A stretch of DNA of 64,000 nucleotides from assembly GCF_026341035.1 (NCBI RefSeq), contig NZ_JAPEOQ010000002.1, positions 744,001-808,000 on the forward strand, read 5' to 3'. This DNA is from Streptomyces sp. NBC_01016. GTDB taxonomy: Bacteria > Actinomycetota > Actinomycetes > Streptomycetales > Streptomycetaceae. The stretch's first letter is position 1. Every line of letters begins with the position of its first letter. This document shows, piece after piece, positions 34,328 through 43,260 of the stretch. The notes beneath the pieces are model-generated. The model ran no database searches and had not been told where the DNA came from. It saw only the letters and a list, made by a program, of their open reading frames with translations. Both the position numbers and the translations under genes were made by a program.

Positions 34328-35302
34328 GTGCGAATCGCAGTCACCGGCTCCATCGCCACTGACCACCTGATGACCTTCCCCGGCCGTTTCGCCGACCAGC
34401 TCGTCGCGGACCAGCTGCACACGGTCTCCCTCTCCTTCCTCGTCGACGCCCTCGACGTACGACGTGGAGGCGTCGGCCCCAACATCGCCTTCGGTATGGG
34501 GCAGCTCGGCACGAACCCGATCCTGGTCGGCGCCGCCGGCTCGGACTTCGACGAGTACCGCGCCTGGCTGGACCGCCACGGCGTGGACACGGAGTCCGTC
34601 CGGATCTCCGAGACCCTGCAGACGGCCCGTTTCGTGTGCACCACGGACGCGGACCACAACCAGATCGGCTCCTTCTACACGGGGGCCATGAGCGAGGCCC
34701 GGCTCATCGAGCTGAAGACCGTCGCGGACCGCGTCGACGGTCTCGACCTGGTCCTCATCGGCGCGGACGACCCGGAGGCGATGCTCCGACACACGGAGGA
34801 GTGCCGAAGCCGGTCGATCCCGTTCGCCGCCGACTTCTCGCAGCAGATCGCGCGCATGGAGGGCGAGGAGATCCGGACGCTCCTCGACGGCGCCACGTAC
34901 CTCTTCTCCAACGAGTACGAGAAGGGACTCATCGAGTCCAAGACCGGCTGGACCGAAGCCGAGATCCTCGGCAAGGTCGGCCACCGCGTCACCACGCTCG
35001 GCGCGCGCGGTGTCCGCATCGAGAAGGCCGGCGAGGACCCGCTCGAGGTCGGCGTCCCGCAGGAGGAGGCCAAGGTCGACCCGACGGGCGTCGGCGACGC
35101 GTTCCGCGCGGGCTTCCTGTCCGGCCTCGCCTGGGGCGTCTCGCACGAGTGCGCGGCGCAGGTCGGATGCATGCTCGCGACGCTGGTCATCGAGACGCTC
35201 GGCACCCAGGAGTACGAGTTGCGGCGGGCGCCGTTCATGGACCGGTTCCGGAAGCAGTACGGGGACGTGGCCGCGGGGGAGGTCGAGGCTCACCTGGGCT
35301 GA
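34328..35302 (+). CDS. PfkB-family carbohydrate/adenosine kinase
   Basis: 324 aa from GTG 34328; the frame opens at 34283 but the family N-terminus is MRIAVTGSIATDHLMTFPG. Ribokinase-fold motifs: GGVGPNIAFGMGQLG near residue 46, ATP/anion-hole motif DPTGVGDAFRAGFLSG near 254 with the catalytic Asp, and LATLVIETLGTQEYEL after it. Close relatives in actinobacteria are adenosine-kinase-like and phosphorylate nucleosides; the substrate here is inferred only at family level. It stands alone, with a dispersed repeat after its stop. Confidence 0.88.
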   Translation: MRIAVTGSIATDHLMTFPGRFADQLVADQLHTVSLSFLVDALDVRRGGVGPNIAFGMGQLGTNPILVGAAGSDFDEYRAWLDRHGVDTESVRISETLQTARFVCTTDADHNQIGSFYTGAMSEARLIELKTVADRVDGLDLVLIGADDPEAMLRHTEECRSRSIPFAADFSQQIARMEGEEIRTLLDGATYLFSNEYEKGLIESKTGWTEAEILGKVGHRVTTLGARGVRIEKAGEDPLEVGVPQEEAKVDPTGVGDAFRAGFLSGLAWGVSHECAAQVGCMLATLVIETLGTQEYELRRAPFMDRFRKQYGDVAAGEVEAHLG

Positions 35303-35334
35303 CGCCTCGGTCGGGACCGCGGCCGTTGCTGCTC

Positions 35335-35425
35335 TCGTGCCGAGTAGCGCGGCTGCGGTCTGTTCGTGGCCGGGTTTGCGCCCACGCGGCGGAGCCGCAT
35401 ATCGACACAGCCCCGCGCCCCTGGG
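35335..35425. repeat. Dispersed repeat with GCGGAGCCGC hairpin
   Basis: CGCGGCTGCGGTCTGTTCGT, then GGGTTTGCGCCCACGCGGCG and GCCCCGCGCCCCTGG follow the PfkB stop. I recognise this as a repeat commonly scattered in Streptomyces intergenic regions, related to the 36918-37100 array (shared AGGGGCGCGGGG). CGGCGGAGCCGC folds as a hairpin. It separates two convergent genes. Confidence 0.55.
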
Positions 35426-36805
35426 CTACACGGTCCTGCGCACCACGTATGTCGCGCCCCCAGCAGTCCGGGGTTCTGCTCGTACGTACTCGTGGCCTTG
35501 GGTGTAGCACCATGCGGGGATGTCGATCGCGGCCACCTCGTCGTCCGCGAGGACGGTCACCGTGCCGCCCACCCGCACCCCGCCGATCGCCCTGCCGAGT
35601 TCGATGACCGGCTGGGGGCAGGTCAGGCCCAGCGCGTCGACGGTCACCGCATCGGCCGTGCCCTCCGCACCGGCGACCGGCGCGCCCAGCTTCTCCCGTA
35701 CGTCGCCCACCACACCTGGCAGCACGTCGAGGAACCGCTCGACCTCGGCGGCCTCCGTGCCCAACGGCAGCGACACCCGTGCGTTCCCCTCGCTCACCAC
35801 GCCCATCGCACGCAGCACATGGCTGGGCGTCAGCGTGCTGCTCGTACAGGACGACCCGGACGAAACGGAGAAACCGGCACGGTCGAGCCCGTGCAGCAGG
35901 CTCTCCCCGTCGACGTACAGACAGGAGAACGTCACCAGGTGCGGCAGCCGTCGCACCGGATCCCCGACGACCTCCACGTCCGACAGCAGCTCCGGCACCC
36001 GGGTCCGGATCCGCTCCGTCAACTCCCTGAGCCGCGCCGCCTCCTCGGCGGCCTCCGCCCGGACGGCCCGGAGCGACGCGGCCGCGGCCACGATGCCCGG
36101 AATGTTCTCGAAACCGGCGGCGCGCCCCGACTCCCGCTCGTCGGCGGGCCCTTGAGGGGCGAACCGCGTCCCCTTCCGTACGACGAGCAGACCGACCCCG
36201 GCCGGCCCACCCCACTTGTGCGCACTCCCGGCGAGCACCGACCAGTCACCCGCCACCGGCCCCCAGGTCAGGGACTGCGCGGCATCCACGAACAACGGAA
36301 CTCCAGCAGCCCGGCACGCCTCGGCCACCTCCGCGACCGGCTGCTCGGTCCCCACCTCATGGTTGGCGGACTGCAGGCAGGCGAGCGCGGTGTCCTCGCG
36401 CAGCGCATCCCGGAACGCCTCGACGGTGACGCGCCCTTCGCGCCCCACCCCGACCTGAGTCACCGACCCGCCGAGGTTTTCGTGTGCTGCCGCCGAATGG
36501 AGCACGGCCGAATGTTCGACAGCTGACACGACCAGGTGCTTTCCGGCGCGCCGCCGCCCGGCGAGTGCCCCCGCGATCCCGTCGTGCACGGCTCGCGTCC
36601 CCGACGACGTGAACACGAGCTCATCAACACGACACCCCACGGCCTCGGCGGCCGCCTCCCGCGCGGCGTCAAGCAACAGCCGCGCCCGTCGTCCTTCCCG
36701 GTACAAACGGGACGGATCAGCCCAGCCCTCATCAAGCGAGGCCTGCAACGCCTGCCGCGCGACGGAATGAAGAGGAGCAGCCGAAGCAACATCGAAGTAC
36801 GCCAC
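35426..36805 (-). CDS. Cysteine desulfurase fused to a TusA-type sulfur carrier domain
   Basis: 459 aa. Residues about 1-375 are a class V aminotransferase of NifS/IscS type: SSGTRAVHDGIAGAL, VEHSAVL, SANHEVGTEQPV, PLP-binding Lys197 in GSAHKWGGPAG, and active-site Cys320 in VSSGSSCTSSTLTPSHVL. Residues about 385-459 are TusA/SirA-like: VDALGLTCPQPVIELGRAI with Cys396 in the CPxP motif, and ADDEVAAIDIPAWC. The desulfurase would load persulfide directly onto its own carrier, useful for tRNA thiolation or other sulfur insertion. The next gene on the opposite strand encodes CtaC. This fusion is present in streptomycetes but is not common elsewhere. Confidence 0.92.
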   Translation of the reverse strand: MAYFDVASAAPLHSVARQALQASLDEGWADPSRLYREGRRARLLLDAAREAAAEAVGCRVDELVFTSSGTRAVHDGIAGALAGRRRAGKHLVVSAVEHSAVLHSAAAHENLGGSVTQVGVGREGRVTVEAFRDALREDTALACLQSANHEVGTEQPVAEVAEACRAAGVPLFVDAAQSLTWGPVAGDWSVLAGSAHKWGGPAGVGLLVVRKGTRFAPQGPADERESGRAAGFENIPGIVAAAASLRAVRAEAAEEAARLRELTERIRTRVPELLSDVEVVGDPVRRLPHLVTFSCLYVDGESLLHGLDRAGFSVSSGSSCTSSTLTPSHVLRAMGVVSEGNARVSLPLGTEAAEVERFLDVLPGVVGDVREKLGAPVAGAEGTADAVTVDALGLTCPQPVIELGRAIGGVRVGGTVTVLADDEVAAIDIPAWCYTQGHEYVRAEPRTAGGATYVVRRTV

Positions 36806-37385
36806 GCCGCAACGCTAAGGGGCGCCGGGGCGAAGTCGCCCCTCAGGGCCGCGGACCCGTGACACCACCGGCTCCACCGCGGGGCACACCTAGACAGGCC
36901 GGACCGGCCAGCCCCACCTCCCTCCAGGGGCGCGGGGAACTGCGCACGCCAACCACGCCTGACCCCCACCCGCCGGAGGGGCCGGCCCCCGCCTCCCTCC
37001 AGGGGCGCGGGGAACTGCGCACCCCAGCCACGCCGGACCGCCACTGGCCGGAGCGGCCAAGCCCCACCTCCCTCCAGGGGCGCGGGGAACTGCGCAACCC
37101 CAGCCACGACTGACCCCCACCCACCGGAGCAGCCAAGCCCCACCTCCGAAGGCCACCCCCCCCCGACCCCCCGTCAGAAACCCTCAAACGCGGCCCGATC
37201 CCACCCTTCGGAGTGACCCGCGGCGCGTTAGGCACCCTCCCCGCGCAACCCCAAATAGCGTCCAGTAGGGTTTGGTCCGCATAAACATCCAAACCCCTGC
37301 CCGTGTGCCAGGGCGGCGAGCGACCAGCGAGATGGCGGCCGTAGCCAACCAAAGAGCGCGGGCGAGACTCTCGGGAAGGCGCTAC
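36806..37385. other. 580-nt gap upstream of ctaC
   Basis: The left half holds the 75-bp tandem array. A C-rich stretch (37148-37175) and an AT-richer segment (37250-37300, including GTAGGGTTTGGTCCGCATAA) follow. The ctaC promoter must lie in the right part; I cannot place it. No gene is supportable here. Confidence 0.65.
36918..37100. repeat. Three tandem units of about 75 bp with core AGGGGCGCGGGGAACTGCGC
   Basis: CTCCCTCC followed by AGGGGCGCGGGGAACTGCGC begins at 36918, 36992 and 37068. Between cores lie variable CCACGCC(T/G)GACC and CCGGAG(G/C)GGCC stretches. A fourth, truncated unit ends near 37150. The core is one of the commonest dispersed words in Streptomyces intergenic DNA (from memory). 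Confidence 0.82.
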
Positions 37386-38345
37386 GTGAGTCCCAACGGC
37401 TCCGACCGCTCGTCGCGGCGCCCGATGCGGCGGAAGCTGCCGCAGGTGCTGACTGCGGGCCTGATCCTGGTAACCGCTACCGGTTGCACATACAAGGACT
37501 TCCCTCGTCTTGGTATGCCCACCCCGGTGACGGAGGAGGCCCCTAGGATCCTCTCCCTCTGGCAGGGCTCGTGGGCGGCAGCGCTCGCCACGGGCGTGCT
37601 GGTGTGGGGGCTGATCCTGTGGAGTGTCATCTTCCACCGGCGCAGCCGCACCAAGATCGAGGTTCCAACTCAGACGCGGTACAACATGCCGCTCGAGGCG
37701 CTGTACACGGTTGTTCCGCTGATCATCGTGTCGGTCCTCTTCTACTTCACCGCGCGCGACGAGTCGAAGCTTCTGAAGCTCGACGACAAGCCCGCGCACA
37801 CCGTCAACGTGGTCGGCTACCAGTGGAGCTGGGGCTTCAACTACGTCGAGAACGTGCCGGGTGTCGACGGTGACGCCAAGACCTCCAAGGAGCTCTCGGC
37901 GATTCCGAAGCGCTTCAAGGAGGACTTCCCGGCGAACGCCGGTGGTGTCTACGAGGTCGGTACTCCTGGCGAGCGGAACCCGCAGACCAACAACCCCGGC
38001 CCGACCCTCTGGCTCCCCAAGGGCGAGAAGGTCCGCTTCGTTCTGACTTCGCGTGACGTCATCCACTCCTTCTGGGTGGTGCCGTTCCTCATGAAGCAGG
38101 ACGTCATCCCGGGCCACACCAACTCCTTCGAGGTGACCCCCAACAAGGAGGGGACCTTCCTGGGCAAGTGCGCCGAGCTTTGCGGCGTCGACCACTCCAG
38201 GATGCTGTTCAACGTGAAGGTCGTCTCTCCTGAGCGTTACCAGCAGCACCTCAAGGACCTCGCCAAGAAGGGGCAGACCGGTTACGTCCCGGCTGGCATC
38301 GCCCAGACGGACCACGAGAAGGACCGGGAGACGAAGAACCTGTGA
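37386..38345 (+). CDS. ctaC: Cytochrome c oxidase subunit II (aa3 type)
   Basis: 319 aa from GTG 37386, with GGAAGG six bases upstream. A lipoprotein signal precedes Cys34 (LILVTATGC). Two transmembrane helices follow (AAALATGVLVWGLILWSVIF and YTVVPLIIVSVLFYF), then the extracellular cupredoxin domain with VVGYQWSWGFNYVEN and the complete binuclear CuA site CAELCGVDHSRM. It takes electrons from the diheme QcrC and passes them to CtaD. Its stop overlaps the ctaD start as GTGA. Confidence 0.96.
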   Translation: MSPNGSDRSSRRPMRRKLPQVLTAGLILVTATGCTYKDFPRLGMPTPVTEEAPRILSLWQGSWAAALATGVLVWGLILWSVIFHRRSRTKIEVPTQTRYNMPLEALYTVVPLIIVSVLFYFTARDESKLLKLDDKPAHTVNVVGYQWSWGFNYVENVPGVDGDAKTSKELSAIPKRFKEDFPANAGGVYEVGTPGERNPQTNNPGPTLWLPKGEKVRFVLTSRDVIHSFWVVPFLMKQDVIPGHTNSFEVTPNKEGTFLGKCAELCGVDHSRMLFNVKVVSPERYQQHLKDLAKKGQTGYVPAGIAQTDHEKDRETKNL

Positions 38346-40072
38346 GCATCCTCAACGAACCCCAGGGTGCCGCGGCAGCAAGCGACTCGTACGAGAACGA
38401 GCTGCCGGCCCGGCCCAAGAGCCCCGGCGCGACGGTGATCAAGTGGCTCACCACCACTGACCACAAGACCATCGGCACGCTGTATCTGGTCACGTCGTTC
38501 GCGTTCTTCTGCATCGGCGGCGTCCTGGCGCTCTTCATGCGCGCCGAACTGGCTCGTCCCGGCACGCAGATCATGTCGAACGAGCAGTTCAACCAGGCGT
38601 TCACGATGCACGGCACGATCATGCTGCTGATGTTCGCGACGCCACTGTTCTCCGGCTTCGCGAACTGGATCATGCCGCTCCAGATCGGCGCCCCCGACGT
38701 CGCGTTCCCGCGGCTGAACATGTTCGCCTACTGGCTGTACCTGTTCGGCTCGCTGATCGCGGTGGGTGGCTTCATCACCCCGCAGGGCGCCGCCGACTTC
38801 GGCTGGTTCGCCTACAGCCCGCTGTCGGACGCGGTCCGTTCGCCGGGCATCGGCGCCGACATGTGGATCATGGGTCTGGCCTTCTCCGGCTTCGGCACGA
38901 TCCTCGGCTCGGTCAACTTCATCACCACGATCATCTGCATGCGCGCTCCTGGCATGACGATGTTCCGCATGCCGATCTTCGTGTGGAACGTGCTGCTGAC
39001 CGGTGTGCTGGTCCTGCTGGCCTTCCCGGTGCTGGCCGCCGCGCTGTTCGCCCTGGAGGCGGACCGTAAGTTCGGTGCCCATGTATTCGACGCCAGTAAT
39101 GGCGGGGCATTGCTATGGCAACACCTCTTCTGGTTCTTCGGACACCCAGAGGTGTACATCATCGCCCTACCATTCTTCGGAATTATTTCCGAAGTGATCC
39201 CGGTCTTCTCGCGCAAGCCGATGTTCGGCTACTCCGGCCTCATCGGTGCGACGATCGCGATCGCCGGCCTCTCCGTGACGGTGTGGGCGCACCACATGTA
39301 CGTCACCGGCGGTGTGTTGCTTCCGTTCTTCTCCTTCATGACGTTCCTCATCGCCGTCCCAACAGGCGTGAAGTTCTTCAACTGGATCGGAACGATGTGG
39401 AAGGGCTCGCTGTCCTTCGAGACACCGATGCTCTGGACGATCGGCTTCCTGATCACCTTCACCTTCGGTGGTCTGACCGGCGTCATCCTGGCGGCCCCGC
39501 CGCTGGACTTCCACGTCTCGGACTCGTACTTCGTGGTGGCGCACTTCCACTACGTGGTGTTCGGCACCGTCGTGTTCGCGATGTTCGCCGGCTTCCACTT
39601 CTGGTGGCCGAAGATGACCGGCAAGATGCTCGACGAGCGTCTCGGCAAGATCACCTTCTGGACGCTGTTCATCGGCTTCCACGGCACGTTCCTGGTGCAG
39701 CACTGGCTGGGCGTCGAGGGCATGCCGCGTCGTTACGCGGACTACCTCGCGGCCGACGGCTTCACCGCGCTGAACACGATCTCGACGATCTCCTCGTTCC
39801 TGCTCGGCCTGTCGATCCTGCCGTTCCTCTACAACGTCTGGAAGACCGCCAAGTACGGCAAGAAGGTCGAGGTCGACGACCCGTGGGGTTACGGCCGTTC
39901 GCTGGAGTGGGCGACGTCCTGCCCGCCGCCGCGGCACAACTTCCTCACGCTGCCGCGCATCCGTTCGGAATCCCCGGCGTTCGATCTGCACCACCCGGAG
40001 ATCGCCGCCCTGGACCAGCTTGAGAACGCCGGTCACGGCGACAAGGCCCTTGCTAAGGAGGCCGGCAAGTGA
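38342..40072 (+). CDS. ctaD: Cytochrome c oxidase subunit I (aa3 type)
   Basis: 576 aa. Catalytic core with heme a, heme a3 and CuB. Ligand regions: TMHGTIMLLMF (heme a His), WFFGHPEVYIIALP (CuB His and cross-linked Tyr), WAHHMYVTG (two CuB His) and VVAHFHYVVFGT (heme a3 and heme a His). About 12 membrane helices. GTG 38342 overlaps the ctaC stop, so translation is coupled. It reduces oxygen at the cytoplasmic membrane and pumps protons. Confidence 0.97.
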   Translation: MSILNEPQGAAAASDSYENELPARPKSPGATVIKWLTTTDHKTIGTLYLVTSFAFFCIGGVLALFMRAELARPGTQIMSNEQFNQAFTMHGTIMLLMFATPLFSGFANWIMPLQIGAPDVAFPRLNMFAYWLYLFGSLIAVGGFITPQGAADFGWFAYSPLSDAVRSPGIGADMWIMGLAFSGFGTILGSVNFITTIICMRAPGMTMFRMPIFVWNVLLTGVLVLLAFPVLAAALFALEADRKFGAHVFDASNGGALLWQHLFWFFGHPEVYIIALPFFGIISEVIPVFSRKPMFGYSGLIGATIAIAGLSVTVWAHHMYVTGGVLLPFFSFMTFLIAVPTGVKFFNWIGTMWKGSLSFETPMLWTIGFLITFTFGGLTGVILAAPPLDFHVSDSYFVVAHFHYVVFGTVVFAMFAGFHFWWPKMTGKMLDERLGKITFWTLFIGFHGTFLVQHWLGVEGMPRRYADYLAADGFTALNTISTISSFLLGLSILPFLYNVWKTAKYGKKVEVDDPWGYGRSLEWATSCPPPRHNFLTLPRIRSESPAFDLHHPEIAALDQLENAGHGDKALAKEAGK

Positions 40073-40467
40073 AGGTCCAAGGCAAGATGTTCATCTGGCT
40101 GAGCCTCTTCGTCCTGATCATGGCCGGTGTCTACGGCGTGTGGTCGAAGGAGCCGGCCGGTACGACGGCGCTCTTCCTGGCGTTCGGCCTGTGCATCATG
40201 GTCGGCTACTACCTGGCCTTCACGGCCCGGCGTGTCGACACCGGTGCCCAGGACAACAAGGAGGCCGACGTCGCGGACGACGCCGGCGAGGTGGGCTTCT
40301 TCAGCCCGCACTCCTGGCAGCCGCTCGCGCTCGGGGTCGGTGGCGCGCTCGCGTTCCTGGCCGTGGCCATCGGCTGGTGGCTGCTGTACTTCTCGGCCCC
40401 GATCATCATGTTCGGCCTGTGGGGCTGGGTCTTCGAGTACTACCGCGGCGAGAACCAGAACCAGTGA
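40069..40467 (+). CDS. ctaF: Cytochrome c oxidase subunit IV (actinobacterial)
   Basis: 132 aa, start GTG 40069 overlapping the ctaD stop as GTGA. Four hydrophobic segments: MFIWLSLFVLIMAGVYGVW, ALFLAFGLCIMVGYYLAF, GVGGALAFLAVAIGWWLLYF and PIIMFGLWGWVFEYY. This subunit is restricted to actinobacteria and supports assembly or stability of the oxidase within the bc1-aa3 supercomplex. Confidence 0.93.
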   Translation: MKVQGKMFIWLSLFVLIMAGVYGVWSKEPAGTTALFLAFGLCIMVGYYLAFTARRVDTGAQDNKEADVADDAGEVGFFSPHSWQPLALGVGGALAFLAVAIGWWLLYFSAPIIMFGLWGWVFEYYRGENQNQ

Positions 40468-40498
40468 GCTGCGGCTGACCGGTACTGAACTTCCGTAA

Positions 40499-40542
40499 CC
40501 GACGGGCCCGGACACTCCTGATGGAGTGTCCGGGCCCGTCGG
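40499..40542 (+). terminator. Terminator of the ctaCDF operon
   Basis: A perfect 20-bp stem (arms 40499-40518 and 40523-40542) with a TGAT loop, 32 nt after the ctaF stop and followed by TGTGTTGTCTGTTG. Confidence 0.9.
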
Positions 40543-40611
40543 TGTGTTGTCTGTTGCCCCGTGCGGCTCACTCGCCGCGCTGGACCGGGAGTTCCTTCTT
40601 ACGGTGAGGTC

Positions 40612-41868
40612 ATGAACCACTCACCGCGTATCCGTACGGTTCTGGGCTGCACCGTGCTGGTGGCCGCACTCGGTGCGAGCACAGCGGCATGCGGCAACTC
40701 CTCCCACCCGCTCTCCGCCAAGCCGTACGACGCGGCGAGCCAGATCTCCTTCAGCGGTCCCGCGGGCAGCGCCAAGAAGGCGGACCCGGACAAGCCGCTG
40801 GAGGTCACCGCCCAGGGCGACGAGTCCCGCATCACCGACGTCACCGCCCAGGACGCCATGGGCCGCTATGTCGCGGGCGAACTCTCCGCCGACGGCACGA
40901 GATGGCACACCACCGCCCCGCTGACCGCGGACACCCGCTACACGGTCCGGGTGAGCACCGAGGACGAGGACGGCGGACCCGGCCGCAAGGTCCTGGGCTT
41001 CGACACCGGCCACCCGGGCAAGGAGAAGGCCCTCAAGGTCACGTTCGGCCCGCAGAAGGGCACCTACGGCGTCGGACAGCCGATCACCGCCGAACTCAAC
41101 AAGCCCGTCCGGGACGAGAAGTCCCGCGCGCTGGTGGAGCGCTCCCTGCAGGTCGACTCCAAGCCCGCCGTGGACGGCTCCTGGTACTGGGTGGACAGCA
41201 CCGAACTGCACTACCGCCCCAAGGGGTACTGGCCCACACAGGCGAAAATCACCGCCTCCAGCAGGCTGGAGGGCGTGAAGATCCGGGACGGTCTGTGGGG
41301 CGGCAGTTCCAAGCCGCTGACCATCAGCACGGGCGACCGCATCGTGGCCGTCACCGACGCCGGCTCGCACTCCATGACGGTCTACCGCAACGGCAAGGAG
41401 ATCAACTCCATCCCGGTCACCACCGGCAAGGCCGGCTACGAGACCCGAAACGGCGTCAAGGTGGTGCTCGGCAAGGAGTACTACGTACGGATGCGGGGCG
41501 AGACGATCGGCATCTCCGAGGGCTCCTCGGACTCGTACGACCTGCCCGTGTACTACGCGACCCGCGTCACCTGGAGCGGCGAGTACGTGCACGCCGCGCC
41601 CTGGTCGGTCGGCGCGCAGGGCTCAGCGAACGTCAGCCACGGCTGCACCGGCATGAGCACCAACAACGCCGCCTGGTTCTTCGACACCGTGCGCCAGGGC
41701 GACATCGTGAAGGTCGTCAACAGCTACGGCTCGGAAATGGACCCGTTCGGGAACGGGTTCGGCGACTGGAACGTCAGCTGGAAGAAGTGGAAGGCGGGCA
41801 GCGCCCTCACGAAGAAGGCCGACAAGCCCGACCCGGCCCTCCAGGCACGGCTCAGCCCTCAGGTCTGA
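40612..41868 (+). CDS. L,D-transpeptidase lipoprotein with Ig-like domains
   Basis: 418 aa. Lipoprotein signal with the lipidated Cys27 (AALGASTAAC). Two immunoglobulin-like regions (residues about 40-140 and 145-250: KVTFGPQKGTYGVGQPITAEL, STELHYRPKGYWPTQAKI) precede the YkuD domain (about 255-375). The catalytic motif SHGCTGM is at residues 342-348 with Cys345 and His343; the partner His lies in GEYVHAAPW. It forms 3-3 cross-links in peptidoglycan, as the mycobacterial LdtMt2 layout does. ATG 40612 follows the SD-like GGTGAGG. It lies after the ctaCDF terminator and is convergent with the receiver-like gene. Confidence 0.93.
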   Translation: MNHSPRIRTVLGCTVLVAALGASTAACGNSSHPLSAKPYDAASQISFSGPAGSAKKADPDKPLEVTAQGDESRITDVTAQDAMGRYVAGELSADGTRWHTTAPLTADTRYTVRVSTEDEDGGPGRKVLGFDTGHPGKEKALKVTFGPQKGTYGVGQPITAELNKPVRDEKSRALVERSLQVDSKPAVDGSWYWVDSTELHYRPKGYWPTQAKITASSRLEGVKIRDGLWGGSSKPLTISTGDRIVAVTDAGSHSMTVYRNGKEINSIPVTTGKAGYETRNGVKVVLGKEYYVRMRGETIGISEGSSDSYDLPVYYATRVTWSGEYVHAAPWSVGAQGSANVSHGCTGMSTNNAAWFFDTVRQGDIVKVVNSYGSEMDPFGNGFGDWNVSWKKWKAGSALTKKADKPDPALQARLSPQV

Positions 41869-41898
41869 GACCGCCCGGCAGGATCAGCGGTGTGACTT

Positions 41899-41933
41899 CC
41901 GACTCCCGTACGCCATCGGTGTACGGGAGTCGG
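41899..41933. terminator. Bidirectional terminator hairpin
   Basis: CCGACTCCCGTAC (41899-41911), nine-base loop, GTACGGGAGTCGG (41921-41933): a 13-bp perfect stem between the convergent L,D-transpeptidase and receiver-like genes. Confidence 0.8.
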
Positions 41934-41973
41934 CGCGTGCGGGAGCCGACGGCAGCCGGTCCGTGCGGGCGCC

Positions 41974-42375
41974 TCAGGCGCCGACAGCGAGCCGGGAGCG
42001 CAGCAGGGAGGCCAGCGCCTCGGCGAACTCCACGGGCTCCACAGGGAGCGTCACAGCCGCCTCCGCGCGGCTCCACGTCGCCAGCCACGCGTCCTGCGGG
42101 CGGCCGATCAGGAGCAGCACCGGCGGGCAGTGGAAGATCTCGTCCTTGATCTGCCGGCACACGCCCATGCCGCCCGCGGGAGCGGCCTCGCCGTCGAGCA
42201 CGCAGACGTCGATCCCGCCGCGGTCCAGCTCCTTCATGACGGCCGGAAGCGTCGCGCATTCGATGAACTGCACCTCGGGGGTGTCGGACGCGGGCCGTCG
42301 GCCTGTCGCGAGGCGCACCTGCTCGCGCGTGTTGGCGTCGTCGCTGTAGACCAGAACCGTCGCGGTCGACTGCAT
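41974..42375 (-). CDS. Atypical receiver-like protein without output domain
   Basis: 133 aa from ATG 42375, which has GGAGGAACG directly before it. It has the shape of a response-regulator receiver: VLVYSDDANTREQVR with the acidic pair at residues 11-12, VCVLDGEAAPAGG with a candidate phospho-acceptor Asp59, and a final helix FAEALASLLRS. The usual switch Lys-Pro is replaced by TLPVEP, and the Thr/Ser position is not obvious, so phosphorylation is doubtful. No DNA-binding domain follows. It is divergent from ctaE. Role unknown. Confidence 0.82.
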   Translation of the reverse strand: MQSTATVLVYSDDANTREQVRLATGRRPASDTPEVQFIECATLPAVMKELDRGGIDVCVLDGEAAPAGGMGVCRQIKDEIFHCPPVLLLIGRPQDAWLATWSRAEAAVTLPVEPVEFAEALASLLRSRLAVGA

Positions 42376-42558
42376 CGTTCCTCCGAGGCGTTGTCGGTCG
42401 GTGGAGCCCAAGAACGTAACTGCGCGGAGCCTACTCCTCCCGACACCCCGTCAACACCGGTTCGCACGCGGCTCCGATGGGCCATTTGGGCTGGACACAC
42501 CACCCAGACACTCCGAACGGCACCCCCCGGAGTGAGGGCGAGATAAGCGACCGACATA

Positions 42559-43179
42559 ATGTCGGTCGTGGCGACAGCAACGACAGTAGAAACCGGGCAC
42601 GCGCACCCGTCGGTCAATCGACCGAACCTCACCAGCGTCGGAACCATCATCTGGCTGAGTTCCGAGCTGATGTTCTTCGCGGCCCTCTTCGCGATGTACT
42701 TCACCCTGCGATCGGTGACCGGGCCGGATCACTGGAAGGAAATGGCGCATGCGCTGAATCTTCCGTTCTCCGCGACGAACACCACGATCCTGGTGCTCTC
42801 CTCACTCACGTGCCAGATGGGCGTGTTCGCCGCTGAGCGCGGCGACGTGAAGAAGCTCCGTTCGTGGTTCATCGTCACCTTCATCATGGGTGCGATCTTC
42901 ATCGGCGGTCAGGTCTACGAGTACACCGAGCTGGTCAAGAAGGATGGGCTCTCGCTCTCCTCCGACCCGTACGGCTCGGTGTTCTACCTGACCACCGGCT
43001 TCCACGGCATGCACGTGACAGGTGGCCTCATCGCCTTCCTGTTCGTCCTCGGCAGGACGTACGCGGCCCGGAAGTTCACCCATCATCAGGCGACAGCCGC
43101 CATCGTCGTGTCCTATTACTGGCACTTCGTGGACGTCGTCTGGATCGGCCTCTTCGCCACGATCTACCTGATCAAGTAG
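42559..43179 (+). CDS. ctaE: Cytochrome c oxidase subunit III
   Basis: 206 aa with five membrane helices: TSVGTIIWLSSELMFFAALFA, TTILVLSSLTCQMGVFAA, WFIVTFIMGAIFIGGQVYEY, the GFHGMHVTGGLIAFLFVLG segment and a last VVSYYWHFVDVVWIGLFATIY. The Glu in SSELMFF and the HGMHVTGG motif are diagnostic. Start ATG 42559 keeps the N-terminus MSVVATATTVETGHAH; the SD is weak. It lies 81 nt before qcrC and probably forms one transcript with qcrCAB. Confidence 0.95.
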   Translation: MSVVATATTVETGHAHPSVNRPNLTSVGTIIWLSSELMFFAALFAMYFTLRSVTGPDHWKEMAHALNLPFSATNTTILVLSSLTCQMGVFAAERGDVKKLRSWFIVTFIMGAIFIGGQVYEYTELVKKDGLSLSSDPYGSVFYLTTGFHGMHVTGGLIAFLFVLGRTYAARKFTHHQATAAIVVSYYWHFVDVVWIGLFATIYLIK

Positions 43180-43260
43180 TTCGACGATCACAGCATCGGG
43201 CGAAGTACCCGACACATTTCCGCAGCACCGACGCAGAAGATCCTGACACCGGGGTAATCC

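Noticed and set aside
36918..37150. CRISPR array
   Set aside because: The repeats are imperfect, only three in number, the spacers share sequence with each other, and no cas genes are present. The same holds for the arrays at 23730 and 60229.
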